NCBI GenBank assembly: GCA_012517255.1
Contig: JAAYVH010000325.1
Coordinates: 1-48,032, forward strand
DNA from: Chthonomonadales bacterium
GTDB lineage: Bacteria; Armatimonadota; Chthonomonadetes; Chthonomonadales; CAJBBX01
DNA length: 48,032 nt
Direction of reading: 5' to 3'
Of the stretch, positions 16,352 through 24,466 are shown one piece after another. Position 1 is the first letter of the stretch. Each line of letters begins with the position of its first letter. The position numbers were made by a program, and so were the translations under genes. The notes beneath the pieces are model-generated. The model was not told the DNA's origin and did no database searches. It was given only the letters and a program-made list of their open reading frames with translations.

Positions 16352-17497
16352 GTGGGAACTGCATATACTCCGGGGCTGAAAGTTAGCTCCAGCACGGTGA
16401 TCGAGAAGACGCGCCGTCTGCCCCTCAAGGGCACGGTTCTTGTGAAGGTCGGCGATCGCGTTGAGCCCGACACGATCGTTGCCCGCACGGAACTCCCCGG
16501 GCCGATGCAGACCGTGAAGCTCGCCGAGCAGATGGGCGTGGAACCCGCCGAAGTCAAGGCCGCTTTGAAGGTCTCGGTGGGAGACACCGTGGAGAAGGGC
16601 ACGCTGCTTGCCCAGACCAAAGGGCTGTTCGGATGGTTCAAGAGCGAGTTTCGATCGCCGGTTGCCGGCAAGATCGAGATGCTCTCCGAACAGACGGGTC
16701 ACCTTGGCATTCGCATGCCGCCGACGCCCGTCGAGAAGGATGCCTACATCAGAGGCACCGTCAAGGAGGTGATCCCGGAGGAGGGAGTTGTCGTGCAATG
16801 CCGGGGAGCGCTCGTTCAGGGCATCTTCGGCGTCGGCGGCGAGCGTCAGGGCCGCATCGCGGTAGCGGTCGATTCGCCCGACGCTGTGCTCACCGACACA
16901 GTCATCACCGCCGAGCATGCAGGCTGCATCGTCGTCGGCGGTTCCAACGTGACCGCGCGAGCCTTGCGCAAAGCAGCCGAGGTCGGCGCTGCCGCCATCG
17001 TCGTCGGCGGCATCGTGGATCGTGATCTCATCGAGTATCTGCGCGAGACGCTGAAGGACCCTTCGTTCGACATCGGCGTCGCGATCACAGGGCATGAGCC
17101 TGTGCCGTTCACAATCGTCGTCACCGAGGGGTTCGGGACGATCCGCATGGCGGGCCGCACGTTCGATCTGCTGCGGTCGCTCGGTGGCGCCTCCGCATCC
17201 GTCAACGGTGCCACACAGATTCGCGCTGGCGTGATCCGTCCCGAGGTCATCGCCCCTTCCGAAACCGACGAAGCCATCCGCGTTGACGCGCCGGAGTCCG
17301 GCCAGCTTCTCGAAGGCACCCACATACGCGTGATCCGAGAGCCCTATTTCGGCGAGCTGGGAGTGGTTACGGCGCTGCCGCCCGAGCTGCAGCAGGTGGA
17401 CTCCGAGACCCATGTGCGTGTCCTGCATGCACGCCTCGAAGATGGCCGCGACGTTGTGGTGCCCCGGGCCAACGTCGAGATCATCGAGGCAGCCTGA
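16352..17497 (+). CDS. Conserved protein of unknown function with hybrid-motif and KOW-like domains
   Basis: A 381-residue soluble protein with no assigned function. The N-terminal 100 residues contain two short halves rich in Gly, Pro and Val (PLKGTVLVKVGDRVEPDTIV and FRSPVAGKIEMLSEQTG), like the barrel-sandwich hybrid fold of biotinyl/lipoyl and RnfC-type domains. No lipoylated or biotinylated Lys motif is evident. The middle has ALVQGIFGVGGERQGRIAVA and GAAAIVVGGIVDRDLIEYL. The last 60 residues look like a KOW-type beta barrel (GTHIRVIREPYFGELGVV to VVPRANVEIIEAA). GTG 16352 has GAGG nearby. I recall similar proteins next to GlmL/MutL genes in other phyla. Possibly a partner of the ATPase at 12291-14099. 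Confidence 0.8.
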   Translation: MGTAYTPGLKVSSSTVIEKTRRLPLKGTVLVKVGDRVEPDTIVARTELPGPMQTVKLAEQMGVEPAEVKAALKVSVGDTVEKGTLLAQTKGLFGWFKSEFRSPVAGKIEMLSEQTGHLGIRMPPTPVEKDAYIRGTVKEVIPEEGVVVQCRGALVQGIFGVGGERQGRIAVAVDSPDAVLTDTVITAEHAGCIVVGGSNVTARALRKAAEVGAAAIVVGGIVDRDLIEYLRETLKDPSFDIGVAITGHEPVPFTIVVTEGFGTIRMAGRTFDLLRSLGGASASVNGATQIRAGVIRPEVIAPSETDEAIRVDAPESGQLLEGTHIRVIREPYFGELGVVTALPPELQQVDSETHVRVLHARLEDGRDVVVPRANVEIIEAA

Positions 17498-17595
17498 GTT
17501 ATTTGTGAAATCCGGTGCAGATGGCTGCGATAGCGGGTACAATGACGGGCGAGAGCAACACCCCAGGTCAACGCAATAGTGCCCCCAAGCAATAC

Positions 17596-17611
17596 TTGCA
17601 CGTACGTTCAA
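17596..17611. promoter_or_regulatory. Sixteen-base near-palindrome in the hox leader
   Basis: TTGCACGT-ACGTTCAA is symmetric at seven of eight pairs, with ACGTACGT at its centre. It has the size and symmetry of a dimeric regulator site. The regulator is unknown. Confidence 0.4.
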
Positions 17612-17703
17612 CTTCAGGTTGCCGCCGGATCTCAGTCACGAGCAACCGCGCCCTGTTCTTCTATCCGTCGCTCGTATCACCAGGCAAACACCCCTGTACT
17701 CGG

Positions 17704-17722
17704 TTCCCATGGACGATGGGAA
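17704..17722. promoter_or_regulatory. Perfect 7+7 dyad in the hox leader
   Basis: TTCCCAT-GGACG-ATGGGAA is a perfect seven-base inverted repeat around five bases, 74 bases before hoxE. It could be an operator or a small RNA hairpin in the transcript leader. Confidence 0.4.
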
Positions 17723-17796
17723 GCGGCCCACCTCTGTTGCCGATCGTCTCAAGCGCCGAGCCATGAGCGTGCCGGTAGAACGTCAAGGAGACATGC

Positions 17797-18324
17797 ATGA
17801 CCGTCGCACCCCCTGAAAAGCCGGCAGAAGCCGGCAAGCCCGTCGCCAAGGGGCATCCCAGCGGCGACAACCGGTTCAAGATGCTCGAAGCCACGATGAA
17901 GCGGCATCAGTATCAGGCGGACGCCCTCATCGAGGTCCTTCATACGGCTCAGGAGCTCTTCGGCTTCCTCGAAATGGACCTGCTTCTGCACATCGCCCAC
18001 AGCCTGAAGGTTCCGCCGAGTCGCGTGTTTGGCGTAGCCACGTTCTATCATTTCTTCTCGCTCAAGCCTCAAGGCGAGCATACGTGCGTCATCTGCATGG
18101 GCACGGCATGCTACGTCAAGGGCGCCGGCAATCTGGTTGCCGCCATCGAGCGTCAGTGCAACATCAAGGCTGGCGAGACCACGCCCGACGGCAAGGTCTC
18201 ACTGATCACGGCCCGTTGCCTCGGCGCCTGCGGCATAGCTCCCGCCGTTGTGCTCGATGGGCAGGTGGCCGGCTACCAGACGCCCGAGTCGCTGACCGAG
18301 ATTGTGAAAGGCTGGATGTCCTGA
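17797..18324 (+). CDS. hoxE: Bidirectional hydrogenase diaphorase subunit HoxE
   Basis: A 175-residue thioredoxin-like [2Fe-2S] protein of the NuoE/HoxE family. Ligands are in [11 protein letters not shown] and [11 protein letters not shown]. It has the usual N-terminal helical part ([20 protein letters not shown]) and the family stretch [20 protein letters not shown]. In five-subunit Hox enzymes HoxE belongs to the diaphorase and passes electrons between NAD(P)H and the hydrogenase. The TGATG junction couples it to hoxF. Lead gene of hoxEFUYH after a long leader. A complex I NuoE is excluded by the hydrogenase subunits next door. Confidence 0.95.
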   Translation: MTVAPPEKPAEAGKPVAKGHPSGDNRFKMLEATMKRHQYQADALIEVLHTAQELFGFLEMDLLLHIAHSLKVPPSRVFGVATFYHFFSLKPQGEHTCVICMGTACYVKGAGNLVAAIERQCNIKAGETTPDGKVSLITARCLGACGIAPAVVLDGQVAGYQTPESLTEIVKGWMS

Positions 18325-19946
18325 TGGACCTATCCGATCTCCAGGAAATCGCGCAGAAAGAGAATGCAGCCGCCAAGCCGATGCGCATCCGATGCTGCAC
18401 GGCCGCGGGCTGTCTCTCTCAGGACGGCCAGGCGCTCAAGAAGGCGCTGGATGAAGCCGTCGCCGCCGAAGGGCTCTCCGATAAGGTGGAAGTCGTCGGC
18501 GTTGGATGCATGGGGCTGTGCAGTCAGGGACCGCTCGTCCAGATAGACCCCGACGGCCCGCTCTACGAGAAGGTGACCCCTGCGGACGCGCCATCCATCA
18601 TCGCGTCGCTCAAGGGCGAGAAGTGCAAGGCCCGTGTGGGTGACCCCACCATACCGTTCTTCTCGAAGCAGGTTCCCATCGTTCTCGAGAACAGCGGGCG
18701 GATCAACCCCGAGCGAATCGAGTCCTACATCGCCGTGGGCGGCTATCAGCCGCTATGCCATGTCGTTCGCGAAATGCAGCCCCTCGAAGTGTGCGACCTG
18801 ATCACGAACAGCGGGCTGCGTGGCCGAGGAGGCGCAGGCTACCCCACGGGGCTCAAGTGGGCGACCGTCGCCAAAACCGACGCGGAGCGCAAGTTCGTCG
18901 TCTGCAACGCGGACGAAGGCGACCCCGGCGCGTTCATGGATCGCTCCGTTCTCGAGAGCGACCCGCACCGGGTCCTCGAGGGCATGGCCATCGCGGCCTA
19001 CGCGGTCGGCGCCAGCCAGGGCTATGTATATGTTCGCGGCGAGTATCCGCTCGCTATCAGCCGCCTCAAGACCGCCATCGCCCAGGCCCGGCGCCTGGGC
19101 ATTCTCGGCACGGGCGTGTTCGAGACGCGCTTCGACTTTCGCGTGGACATCCGCATCGGCGCGGGCGCTTTCGTCTGCGGCGAAGAGACGGCCCTGATGC
19201 GTTCCATCGAGGGTCAGCGCGGCACCCCCCGACCCCGACCTCCGTTTCCTGCGGCACGTGGTCTCTGGGGCTACCCGACCGTGATCAACAATGTGGAGAC
19301 GCTGGCCAACGTTCCGGCGATTGTGAGAAACGGCGCAGAGTGGTTTGCCAGCATCGGAACCGAGAAGAGCAAGGGTACCAAGGTCTTCGCTCTGGCCGGG
19401 AAGATCACGAATACCGGACTGATTGAAGTGCCCATGGGGACCCCGCTCAAGACCATCGTCGAGGAGATGGGCGGCGGCGTTCCCGATGGCGGCAAGGTCA
19501 AGGCCGTGCAGACGGGCGGGCCATCGGGCGGATGCATTCCCGCCGAGCGCTTCGACACGCCGGTGGACTACGAATCCCTCGCGCAACTCGGCTCCATCAT
19601 GGGATCGGGCGGCATGATCGTCATGGACGAGAAGGACAACATGGTGGACGTTGCCCGGTTCTTCATGGAGTTCTGCATGGACGAGTCCTGCGGCAAGTGC
19701 GTCCCGTGCCGCGCGGGCACGGTGCAGATCTATGAGATCCTGACCAAGATCCGCGAGGGGCGCGGCAAGCCCGAGGACCTCGAGGTCCTGCGTGAGCTGT
19801 GCGACATGGTGAAACAGACGAGCCTGTGCGGCCTCGGTCAGTCGGCGCCGAACCCCGTGTTGAGCACGCTGCGCTACTATCGGCATGAGTATGACGCCTT
19901 CATCACGGCCAAGTCGGGCAAGGCCGAAGCGGAGGCGAACGCATGA
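18324..19946 (+). CDS. hoxF: Diaphorase flavoprotein HoxF (NuoF-like)
   Basis: A 540-residue subunit holding FMN, the NAD(P)H site and Fe-S clusters; it oxidises or reduces nicotinamide for the hydrogenase. The first 100 residues are a thioredoxin-like [2Fe-2S] domain (CCTAAGC and VGCMGLC). The NADH/FMN core follows with [29 protein letters not shown] and [19 protein letters not shown]. Near the end [13 protein letters not shown] and [13 protein letters not shown] provide the [4Fe-4S] ligands. ATG 18324 shares one base with the hoxE stop (TGATG). Longer readings begin inside hoxE and are not real. Cofactor preference for NAD or NADP cannot be read from the sequence by eye. Confidence 0.96.
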   Translation: MDLSDLQEIAQKENAAAKPMRIRCCTAAGCLSQDGQALKKALDEAVAAEGLSDKVEVVGVGCMGLCSQGPLVQIDPDGPLYEKVTPADAPSIIASLKGEKCKARVGDPTIPFFSKQVPIVLENSGRINPERIESYIAVGGYQPLCHVVREMQPLEVCDLITNSGLRGRGGAGYPTGLKWATVAKTDAERKFVVCNADEGDPGAFMDRSVLESDPHRVLEGMAIAAYAVGASQGYVYVRGEYPLAISRLKTAIAQARRLGILGTGVFETRFDFRVDIRIGAGAFVCGEETALMRSIEGQRGTPRPRPPFPAARGLWGYPTVINNVETLANVPAIVRNGAEWFASIGTEKSKGTKVFALAGKITNTGLIEVPMGTPLKTIVEEMGGGVPDGGKVKAVQTGGPSGGCIPAERFDTPVDYESLAQLGSIMGSGGMIVMDEKDNMVDVARFFMEFCMDESCGKCVPCRAGTVQIYEILTKIREGRGKPEDLEVLRELCDMVKQTSLCGLGQSAPNPVLSTLRYYRHEYDAFITAKSGKAEAEANA

Positions 19947-19972
19947 TAGCCCGAACGAACGAGGACAGATAG

Positions 19973-20689
19973 ATGGCCGTCAAGACACTCACGATAGACG
20001 ATAAGCCGGTGTCGGCGCGCGAGGATCAGACCATTCTGGAAGCGGCGCGTGAAGCGGGCATCGGCATTCCCACGCTCTGCCAGCTCTCTGGCGTGGCCAA
20101 CCTCGGCGCCTGCCGATTGTGCCTGGTGGAAGTTGCCGGCGTGCCCAAGCTGCTGCCCGCCTGTGTGACCCTCGTGCAAGAGGGCATGCAGGTGTTCACC
20201 AACACCGAACGGCTGCGCGAGTACCGCAAGATGATCGTCGAGCTGCTGTTTGCGGAGCGCAACCATGTATGCGCCGTCTGCGTGGCCAACGGACACTGCG
20301 AGCTGCAGAATCTGGCCATTGCAGTCGGCATGGATCACGTCCGCTACTCCTATCGGTTCCCCAAGCTCGAGGTGGACACGACTCACGAGAAGTTCGGCAT
20401 TGACCACAACCGGTGCGTGCTCTGCGCTCGGTGCGTGCGGGTCTGCGACGAGATCGAAGGCGCGCATACCTGGGACATCGCCGGGCGCGGCGCGAAGTCG
20501 CACATCATCTCGGATATGAATGTGCCCTGGGGCTCCGCCACTAGCTGTACATCCTGCGGCAAGTGCGTGCAGGCGTGCCCGACGGGCGCCATCTTCAAAC
20601 TGGGCGCGACGGTCGCCGAGCAGATCAAAGACCGCACGCGCCTGGACTTCATCGTGACGGCACGGGAGAAGAAACAATGGGTCGGCTGA
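19973..20689 (+). CDS. hoxU: Diaphorase iron-sulfur subunit HoxU
   Basis: A 238-residue protein related to the N-terminal part of NuoG. In order: a [2Fe-2S] ferredoxin domain ([14 protein letters not shown]), the His-Cys3 region ([15 protein letters not shown]), and a two-[4Fe-4S] ferredoxin domain ([17 protein letters not shown] and [16 protein letters not shown]). It wires HoxF to HoxY. No molybdopterin domain is present, which separates it from NuoG and formate dehydrogenase. It starts 26 bases after hoxF with a GAGGAC site, and its last 13 bases overlap hoxY. Confidence 0.95.
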   Translation: MAVKTLTIDDKPVSAREDQTILEAAREAGIGIPTLCQLSGVANLGACRLCLVEVAGVPKLLPACVTLVQEGMQVFTNTERLREYRKMIVELLFAERNHVCAVCVANGHCELQNLAIAVGMDHVRYSYRFPKLEVDTTHEKFGIDHNRCVLCARCVRVCDEIEGAHTWDIAGRGAKSHIISDMNVPWGSATSCTSCGKCVQACPTGAIFKLGATVAEQIKDRTRLDFIVTAREKKQWVG

Positions 20690-21219
20690 GAGTAGCTACT
20701 GTCTGGATGGGCGGCTGCTCGGGCTGCCACATGTCGTTCCTCGACATGGACGAGTTCCTGATTGATCTCGCCGATCTGGCGGATGTCGTCTACAGCCCCG
20801 TGGCCGATCCCAAAGAGTATCCCGAGAACGTGGACCTGTGCCTTGTGGAGGGCGCCGTCGCCAACGACGAACATGTTGAGCTTGCTCACACCATCCGTGA
20901 GCGCACGAAGATCGTCGTGGCATTCGGCGACTGCGCCGTGACGGGCAATGTGACCGCCATGCGCAACCCGTTGGGAGCCGTTGAGCCGATCCTGCAGAGG
21001 ATCTACGTGGAGGCCGCCACGATCCATGGTCGGATCCCCTTCGAGAAGGGGATCGTGCCCGAGCTGCTGGATCGCGTCGCTCCGCTGCACGAGATCATCC
21101 CTGTGGACGCGTTCCTGCCGGGATGCCCGCCGCCTGCTCCCCGCATACGCAAGATGCTGGAGAAGATCGTGGCGGGCGAGCCTGCGGTCCTCGAAGGCGA
21201 CGATCTGAAGCCCGGCTAG
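20677..21219 (+). CDS. hoxY: [NiFe] hydrogenase small subunit HoxY
   Basis: A 180-residue small subunit carrying the proximal [4Fe-4S] cluster. Ligands are visible in [17 protein letters not shown], in [10 protein letters not shown] and in [12 protein letters not shown]. The short length, without extra C-terminal clusters or a Tat signal, fits soluble cytoplasmic group 3d enzymes. ATG 20677 lies within the hoxU end (13-base overlap) and begins exactly at the family start [14 protein letters not shown]. It is separated from hoxH by an unusual 145-base gap, while the genes before it are tightly packed. Confidence 0.96.
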   Translation: MGRLRVATVWMGGCSGCHMSFLDMDEFLIDLADLADVVYSPVADPKEYPENVDLCLVEGAVANDEHVELAHTIRERTKIVVAFGDCAVTGNVTAMRNPLGAVEPILQRIYVEAATIHGRIPFEKGIVPELLDRVAPLHEIIPVDAFLPGCPPPAPRIRKMLEKIVAGEPAVLEGDDLKPG

Positions 21220-21256
21220 TCGAGAACAGGGCTGAGCGCCAGTGAGCATCATCGCC

Positions 21257-21338
21257 GTTGCTTCGCTGCGCTCGCAAGGACGTGGTGCGCGACGCGATGA
21301 GCGCCTCGCTGGTACTCCCCCGATAGCGGGGGAGGCGC
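21257..21338. repeat. Repeat-like intergenic insertion between hoxY and hoxH
   Basis: The gap contains a stretch (21257-21282) whose complement reads CGTCCTTGCGAGCGCAGCGA and continues AGCAAC. It closely resembles a short intergenic repeat of the CGTCATTGCGAGCG type that I know from many unrelated genomes. It is followed by alternative hairpins: CTCCCCC-GATAGC-GGGGGAG (21315-21334), and GCGCCTC (21301-21307) with GAGGCGC (21332-21338), which share bases and cannot form together. No second copy was noticed in this window. Confidence 0.55.
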
Positions 21339-21364
21339 AACGACGATAAGGAGTAACCGATTCC

Positions 21365-22783
21365 ATGTCACAACGGATTGTGATAGACCCCGTCACGAGG
21401 ATCGAAGGCCACGCGAAGATCAGCATCTTCCTGGATGATGAGGGCCAGGTGTCCGATGCACGGTTCCACGTGACCGAGTACCGCGGCTTCGAGAAGTTCT
21501 GCGAGGGTCGCCCGTTCTGGGAGATGCCCGGCATCACGGCACGCATCTGCGGCATCTGCCCCATCAGCCACGTCCTTGCGTCTGCAAAGGCTGGCGACGG
21601 CATCCTCGCAGTGCAGATATCGCCGACCGCCAACAAGCTGCGTCGGCTCATGAACCTCGGTCAGATAACCCAGTCGCACGCGCTGAGCTTCTTCCACCTC
21701 AGCTCGCCCGACTTCCTGCTGGGGTTCGATAGCGACCCGGCAACGCGCAACGTGTTCGGTCTCATCAAGGCCGATCCCGAACTGGCCCGTCGGGGCATCC
21801 GGCTCCGGCAGTTCGGCCAGGATGTCATCAGCTATCTCGGCGGATCGAAGATACATCCGGCCTGGGCAACTCCCGGCGGCGTGCGCACGCCCCTTACCGA
21901 GGAAGCCAGAGCCGACATCAAGGCGCGGCTGCCCGAGGCATTCGAGACCACGCGCATCGCGCTCGATCTCTTCAAGAAGCTCCTGGACAAGTACGGACGT
22001 GAAGCGCACATCTTCGGTAACTTCCCCAGCCTGTTCATGGGCCTCGTGGGCCCCAACGGCGTGTGGGAACATCACGATGGCACCCTTCGCTTTGTGGATT
22101 CGTCCCGCAACATCATTGCCGACAACCTGCAGGCACGGGATTACCAGAGCTTTATCGGCGAAGCTGTCGAGCCGTGGTCCTACCTGAAGTTCCCCTACTA
22201 CAAACCCATGGGCTACCCCGACGGCTGCTATCGCGTGGGTCCGCTGGCCCGGTTGAACGTCTGCGACCACATGGGCACGCCTCAGGCGGACAAGGAGCTG
22301 AGCGAGTTCCGGAGCGCCTCGGGCGCAGTCAACTCGTCGTTCATGTATCATCAGGCGCGCCTGATCGAGATCCTGTGCGCCCTGGAGACCATTGAGATAC
22401 TGCTCGACGATCCCGACATCATGGGCGACAGGCTGCGAGCGGACGCCGGCGTCAACCAGCTCGAGTCGGTCGGCGTCAGCGAAGCTCCGCGCGGCACGCT
22501 GTTCCATCACTACAAAGTGGATCGGGACGGACGGCTCGAGTTCGTCAACCTGATCATCTCGACGGGCCAGAATAACGTCGCCATGAACCGGACCGTCGCC
22601 CAGATCGCCCGACACTACGTGCGCGGCCCCAAGGTTGAGGAGGGCATGCTGAACCGTGTCGAAGCCGGCATTCGATGCTTCGACCCATGCCTGAGCTGCT
22701 CGACGCACGCCCTGGGCCAGATGCCGCTGGAGGTGGACATCGTCAGCGCCGACGGCGAGGTGATCCGGCGCATCGCCCGCTAA
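21365..22783 (+). CDS. hoxH: [NiFe] hydrogenase large subunit HoxH
   Basis: The 472-residue catalytic subunit of the bidirectional hydrogenase. The N-terminal L1 motif [10 protein letters not shown] and C-terminal L2 motif DPCLSCSTH give the four Cys that bind the NiFe(CN)2CO centre. The start [14 protein letters not shown] is typical. After the L2 His come 24 residues ([12 protein letters not shown] onward) that the maturation protease removes after nickel insertion; the protease gene is next. Motif wording fits group 3d. GGAGT precedes ATG 21365. Together with HoxEFUY this makes a complete soluble NAD(P)-linked enzyme. Confidence 0.97.
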   Translation: MSQRIVIDPVTRIEGHAKISIFLDDEGQVSDARFHVTEYRGFEKFCEGRPFWEMPGITARICGICPISHVLASAKAGDGILAVQISPTANKLRRLMNLGQITQSHALSFFHLSSPDFLLGFDSDPATRNVFGLIKADPELARRGIRLRQFGQDVISYLGGSKIHPAWATPGGVRTPLTEEARADIKARLPEAFETTRIALDLFKKLLDKYGREAHIFGNFPSLFMGLVGPNGVWEHHDGTLRFVDSSRNIIADNLQARDYQSFIGEAVEPWSYLKFPYYKPMGYPDGCYRVGPLARLNVCDHMGTPQADKELSEFRSASGAVNSSFMYHQARLIEILCALETIEILLDDPDIMGDRLRADAGVNQLESVGVSEAPRGTLFHHYKVDRDGRLEFVNLIISTGQNNVAMNRTVAQIARHYVRGPKVEEGMLNRVEAGIRCFDPCLSCSTHALGQMPLEVDIVSADGEVIRRIAR

Positions 22784-22794
22784 GGATGCCTGCT

Positions 22795-23295
22795 ATGGGA
22801 CCCACAGAGCCAACGGGACCCATATGCGATCAGAGGAGGCCGGAAGCTGCCGGCCTCCTCATTGTTGCTTACGGCAACGACTTGATGGGCGACGATGGCG
22901 CCGGACCTGCCCTTGCCGTCCAACTTGGCGACGATCTGCCCGAGGGGGTACGCGTGATCATCCGGCATCAGCTCACTCCAGAGCTTGCGGACGATGTGAG
23001 CCGGTCCGCCCATGTCGTGTTCGTTGATGCCAGAGTCCCCGATGGCAACCTCGATGCCGTCCTATCGCCGCTCGTCGGGCACGGCGCCGGCGCTATCGGG
23101 CATGTGTGCGATCCCGCATCGCTCATGGACATCGCGCGTACTGTCTTTGGAGCGGCGCCCGACGCATGGCTGCTGTCTCTGCCGACCAGCTCCATGGCTC
23201 TCGGCGAGGGTTTGTCCGAGATCGCGGCGGACGGCGTTCAGCACGGCATCAGCCTGTTGCGCCAGCACATGCGGTCGTTGGGCTACACTGCGTAG
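22795..23295 (+). CDS. hoxW: Hydrogenase maturation protease (HoxW type)
   Basis: A 166-residue endopeptidase that trims the C-terminus of HoxH once nickel is in place. The family signature is AYGNDLMGDDGAGPALA, with the metal-sensing Asp, and a second Asp in VVFVDARVPDG. The later family His (about 93 in HybD numbering) is probably the one in PLVGHGAGAIGH. ATG 22795 is favoured because AAGG lies nine bases upstream; ATG 22786 is the other choice. The first 24 residues are variable. It sits directly behind its likely substrate gene and four bases before hypA. Confidence 0.9.
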   Translation: MGPTEPTGPICDQRRPEAAGLLIVAYGNDLMGDDGAGPALAVQLGDDLPEGVRVIIRHQLTPELADDVSRSAHVVFVDARVPDGNLDAVLSPLVGHGAGAIGHVCDPASLMDIARTVFGAAPDAWLLSLPTSSMALGEGLSEIAADGVQHGISLLRQHMRSLGYTA

Positions 23296-23298
23296 GAT

Positions 23299-23640
23299 AT
23301 GCACGAACTCAGCTTGATGGACAATGTGCTGCAGATGGCCGCCGAGCATGCTCGGGCCCAGGAAGCCACCGCTATCCATAAGATCACCATGCGCATCGGT
23401 GATATGTCGGGCGTGTCCATTGATGCGCTGACGTTCGCGTTCGACGTGCTGGCTCGGGACACCATGGCGGCGGGAGCCGAGCTCCTGATCGAGCCGGTCA
23501 AGGCCCGTTGCCGATGCAAGGCCTGCGCTGCGGAGTTCACCCCCGACAGTCCCATCACCACCTGCCCGGGCTGCGGCGCTCCAGGTGCAACGCTGATCGA
23601 GGGCCGGGAGATCGAGCTCACGTCCATGGAGGTATCCTGA
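23299..23640 (+). CDS. hypA: Nickel metallochaperone HypA
   Basis: A 113-residue nickel-delivery protein working with HypB. MHELSLMDNVL at the N-terminus supplies the nickel ligands (Met1, His2, Glu3). The zinc site is two pairs, CRCKACAAEF and TTCPGCGAPG. Length is standard. It starts three bases after the hoxW stop. Confidence 0.96.
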   Translation: MHELSLMDNVLQMAAEHARAQEATAIHKITMRIGDMSGVSIDALTFAFDVLARDTMAAGAELLIEPVKARCRCKACAAEFTPDSPITTCPGCGAPGATLIEGREIELTSMEVS

Positions 23641-23682
23641 GGATTGAGCGAACCGGCGAAAGCGAGGATGAGAGATCGGAAG

Positions 23683-24393
23683 ATGAGTGATTCAGGCGCG
23701 CTGCGTACCATTGTGATCAAGGAATCAGTTCTCGACAAGAACCGAACCATCGCTCGAGCGAATCGCCAATGGTTCGATGAACGACGCTGTCTGGCGCTGA
23801 ACCTGCTTTCATCTCCGGGCGCTGGCAAGACCTCGCTGCTGGAGCGAACGCTGACCGACCTCGCAGATAGCCGGCGCATGGCGGTGATCGTCGGCGACCT
23901 CGCTACAGACAACGATGCTCGCCGCCTCAACGATCGAGGCGCGGCGATCGTTCAGATCAACACGCTCGACATCTGCCATCTCGACGCGGATATGGTTGCC
24001 CGAGCCTGCAGCACGCTCACGGAGGTCGAGCCCGAAGTCTGCTTCATCGAGAACGTGGGGAACATGGTGTGCCCGGCGTCGTTCGATCTCGGCGAGCATG
24101 CCCGCGTTGTGCTGCTGTCCGTAACGGAGGGCGAGGACAAGCCGGTGAAGTACCCCACCCTGTTCCGGACTGCCGATCTGGTCGTCATCACGAAGTGCGA
24201 CATAGCCGATGCCGTCGGCTTCGATCGCGACGCCGCAATCCGATCGGTAAGAGCCGTCTGTCCCGAGGCGGATGTTATCGAGGTGTCTGCCCGAACCGCC
24301 ACCGGTCTGAACGCCTGGTACGACTGGATCGAGAAGCGACGATCCCATGCAGGTTTCGGTCCATCCCCCGTCGAACATGGGACTCAGGAGTAG
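23683..24393 (+). CDS. hypB: Hydrogenase nickel-incorporation GTPase HypB
   Basis: A SIMIBI-class GTPase of 236 residues that powers nickel release from HypA into the hydrogenase. The P-loop is LLSSPGAGKTSLLERT, switch regions include VGDLATDNDARRL, and the metal/GTP-linked FIENVGNMVCPASFDLGEH and VVITKCDIAD follow. The N-terminal Cys-x-x-Cys-Gly-Cys nickel site and the His-rich stretch of some HypBs are absent. Start is uncertain: ATG 23683 begins near family similarity, ATG 23668 and TTG 23644 (GGAGG 11 bases upstream) are in frame. Confidence 0.95.
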   Translation: MSDSGALRTIVIKESVLDKNRTIARANRQWFDERRCLALNLLSSPGAGKTSLLERTLTDLADSRRMAVIVGDLATDNDARRLNDRGAAIVQINTLDICHLDADMVARACSTLTEVEPEVCFIENVGNMVCPASFDLGEHARVVLLSVTEGEDKPVKYPTLFRTADLVVITKCDIADAVGFDRDAAIRSVRAVCPEADVIEVSARTATGLNAWYDWIEKRRSHAGFGPSPVEHGTQE

Positions 24394-24466
24394 GGTGCCC
24401 CTTCTGCCCAACGCACATCCAGGCTCCAGCGGGTGATTTGCCCCGCGTCACGAAAGGCGAACTGTC

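Larger units (their letters stand above)
17498..17796 (+). promoter_or_regulatory. Long leader upstream of the hox operon
   Basis: A 299-base gap without a credible gene. A TACAAT hexamer at 17538-17543 could be a -10, but no TTGACA-like element lies 16-18 bases before it; the nearest, TTGTGA, is 29 bases away. That is what an activator-dependent promoter would look like. Two dyads lie downstream of it. AAGGAG precedes hoxE. Confidence 0.35.

Noticed and set aside
16022-17611. Minus-strand frame of 529 codons opposite the 381-residue protein
   Set aside because: It crosses two plus-strand genes and a gap, shows no family pattern, and the plus-strand protein has clear domain-like repeats.
17515-17816. 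Small overlapping plus-strand frames in the hox leader
   Set aside because: Several short frames overlap each other, none has a convincing ribosome site, and their products are Arg/Ser/Pro-rich without pattern.
18084-18323. Longer N-terminus of hoxF reaching into hoxE
   Set aside because: The added residues are an out-of-frame reading of hoxE; the thioredoxin-like domain of HoxF begins right after ATG 18324.
21368-22708. Minus-strand frame of 446 codons opposite hoxH
   Set aside because: It lies wholly within hoxH, whose catalytic motifs are unambiguous; composition is that of an antisense shadow.
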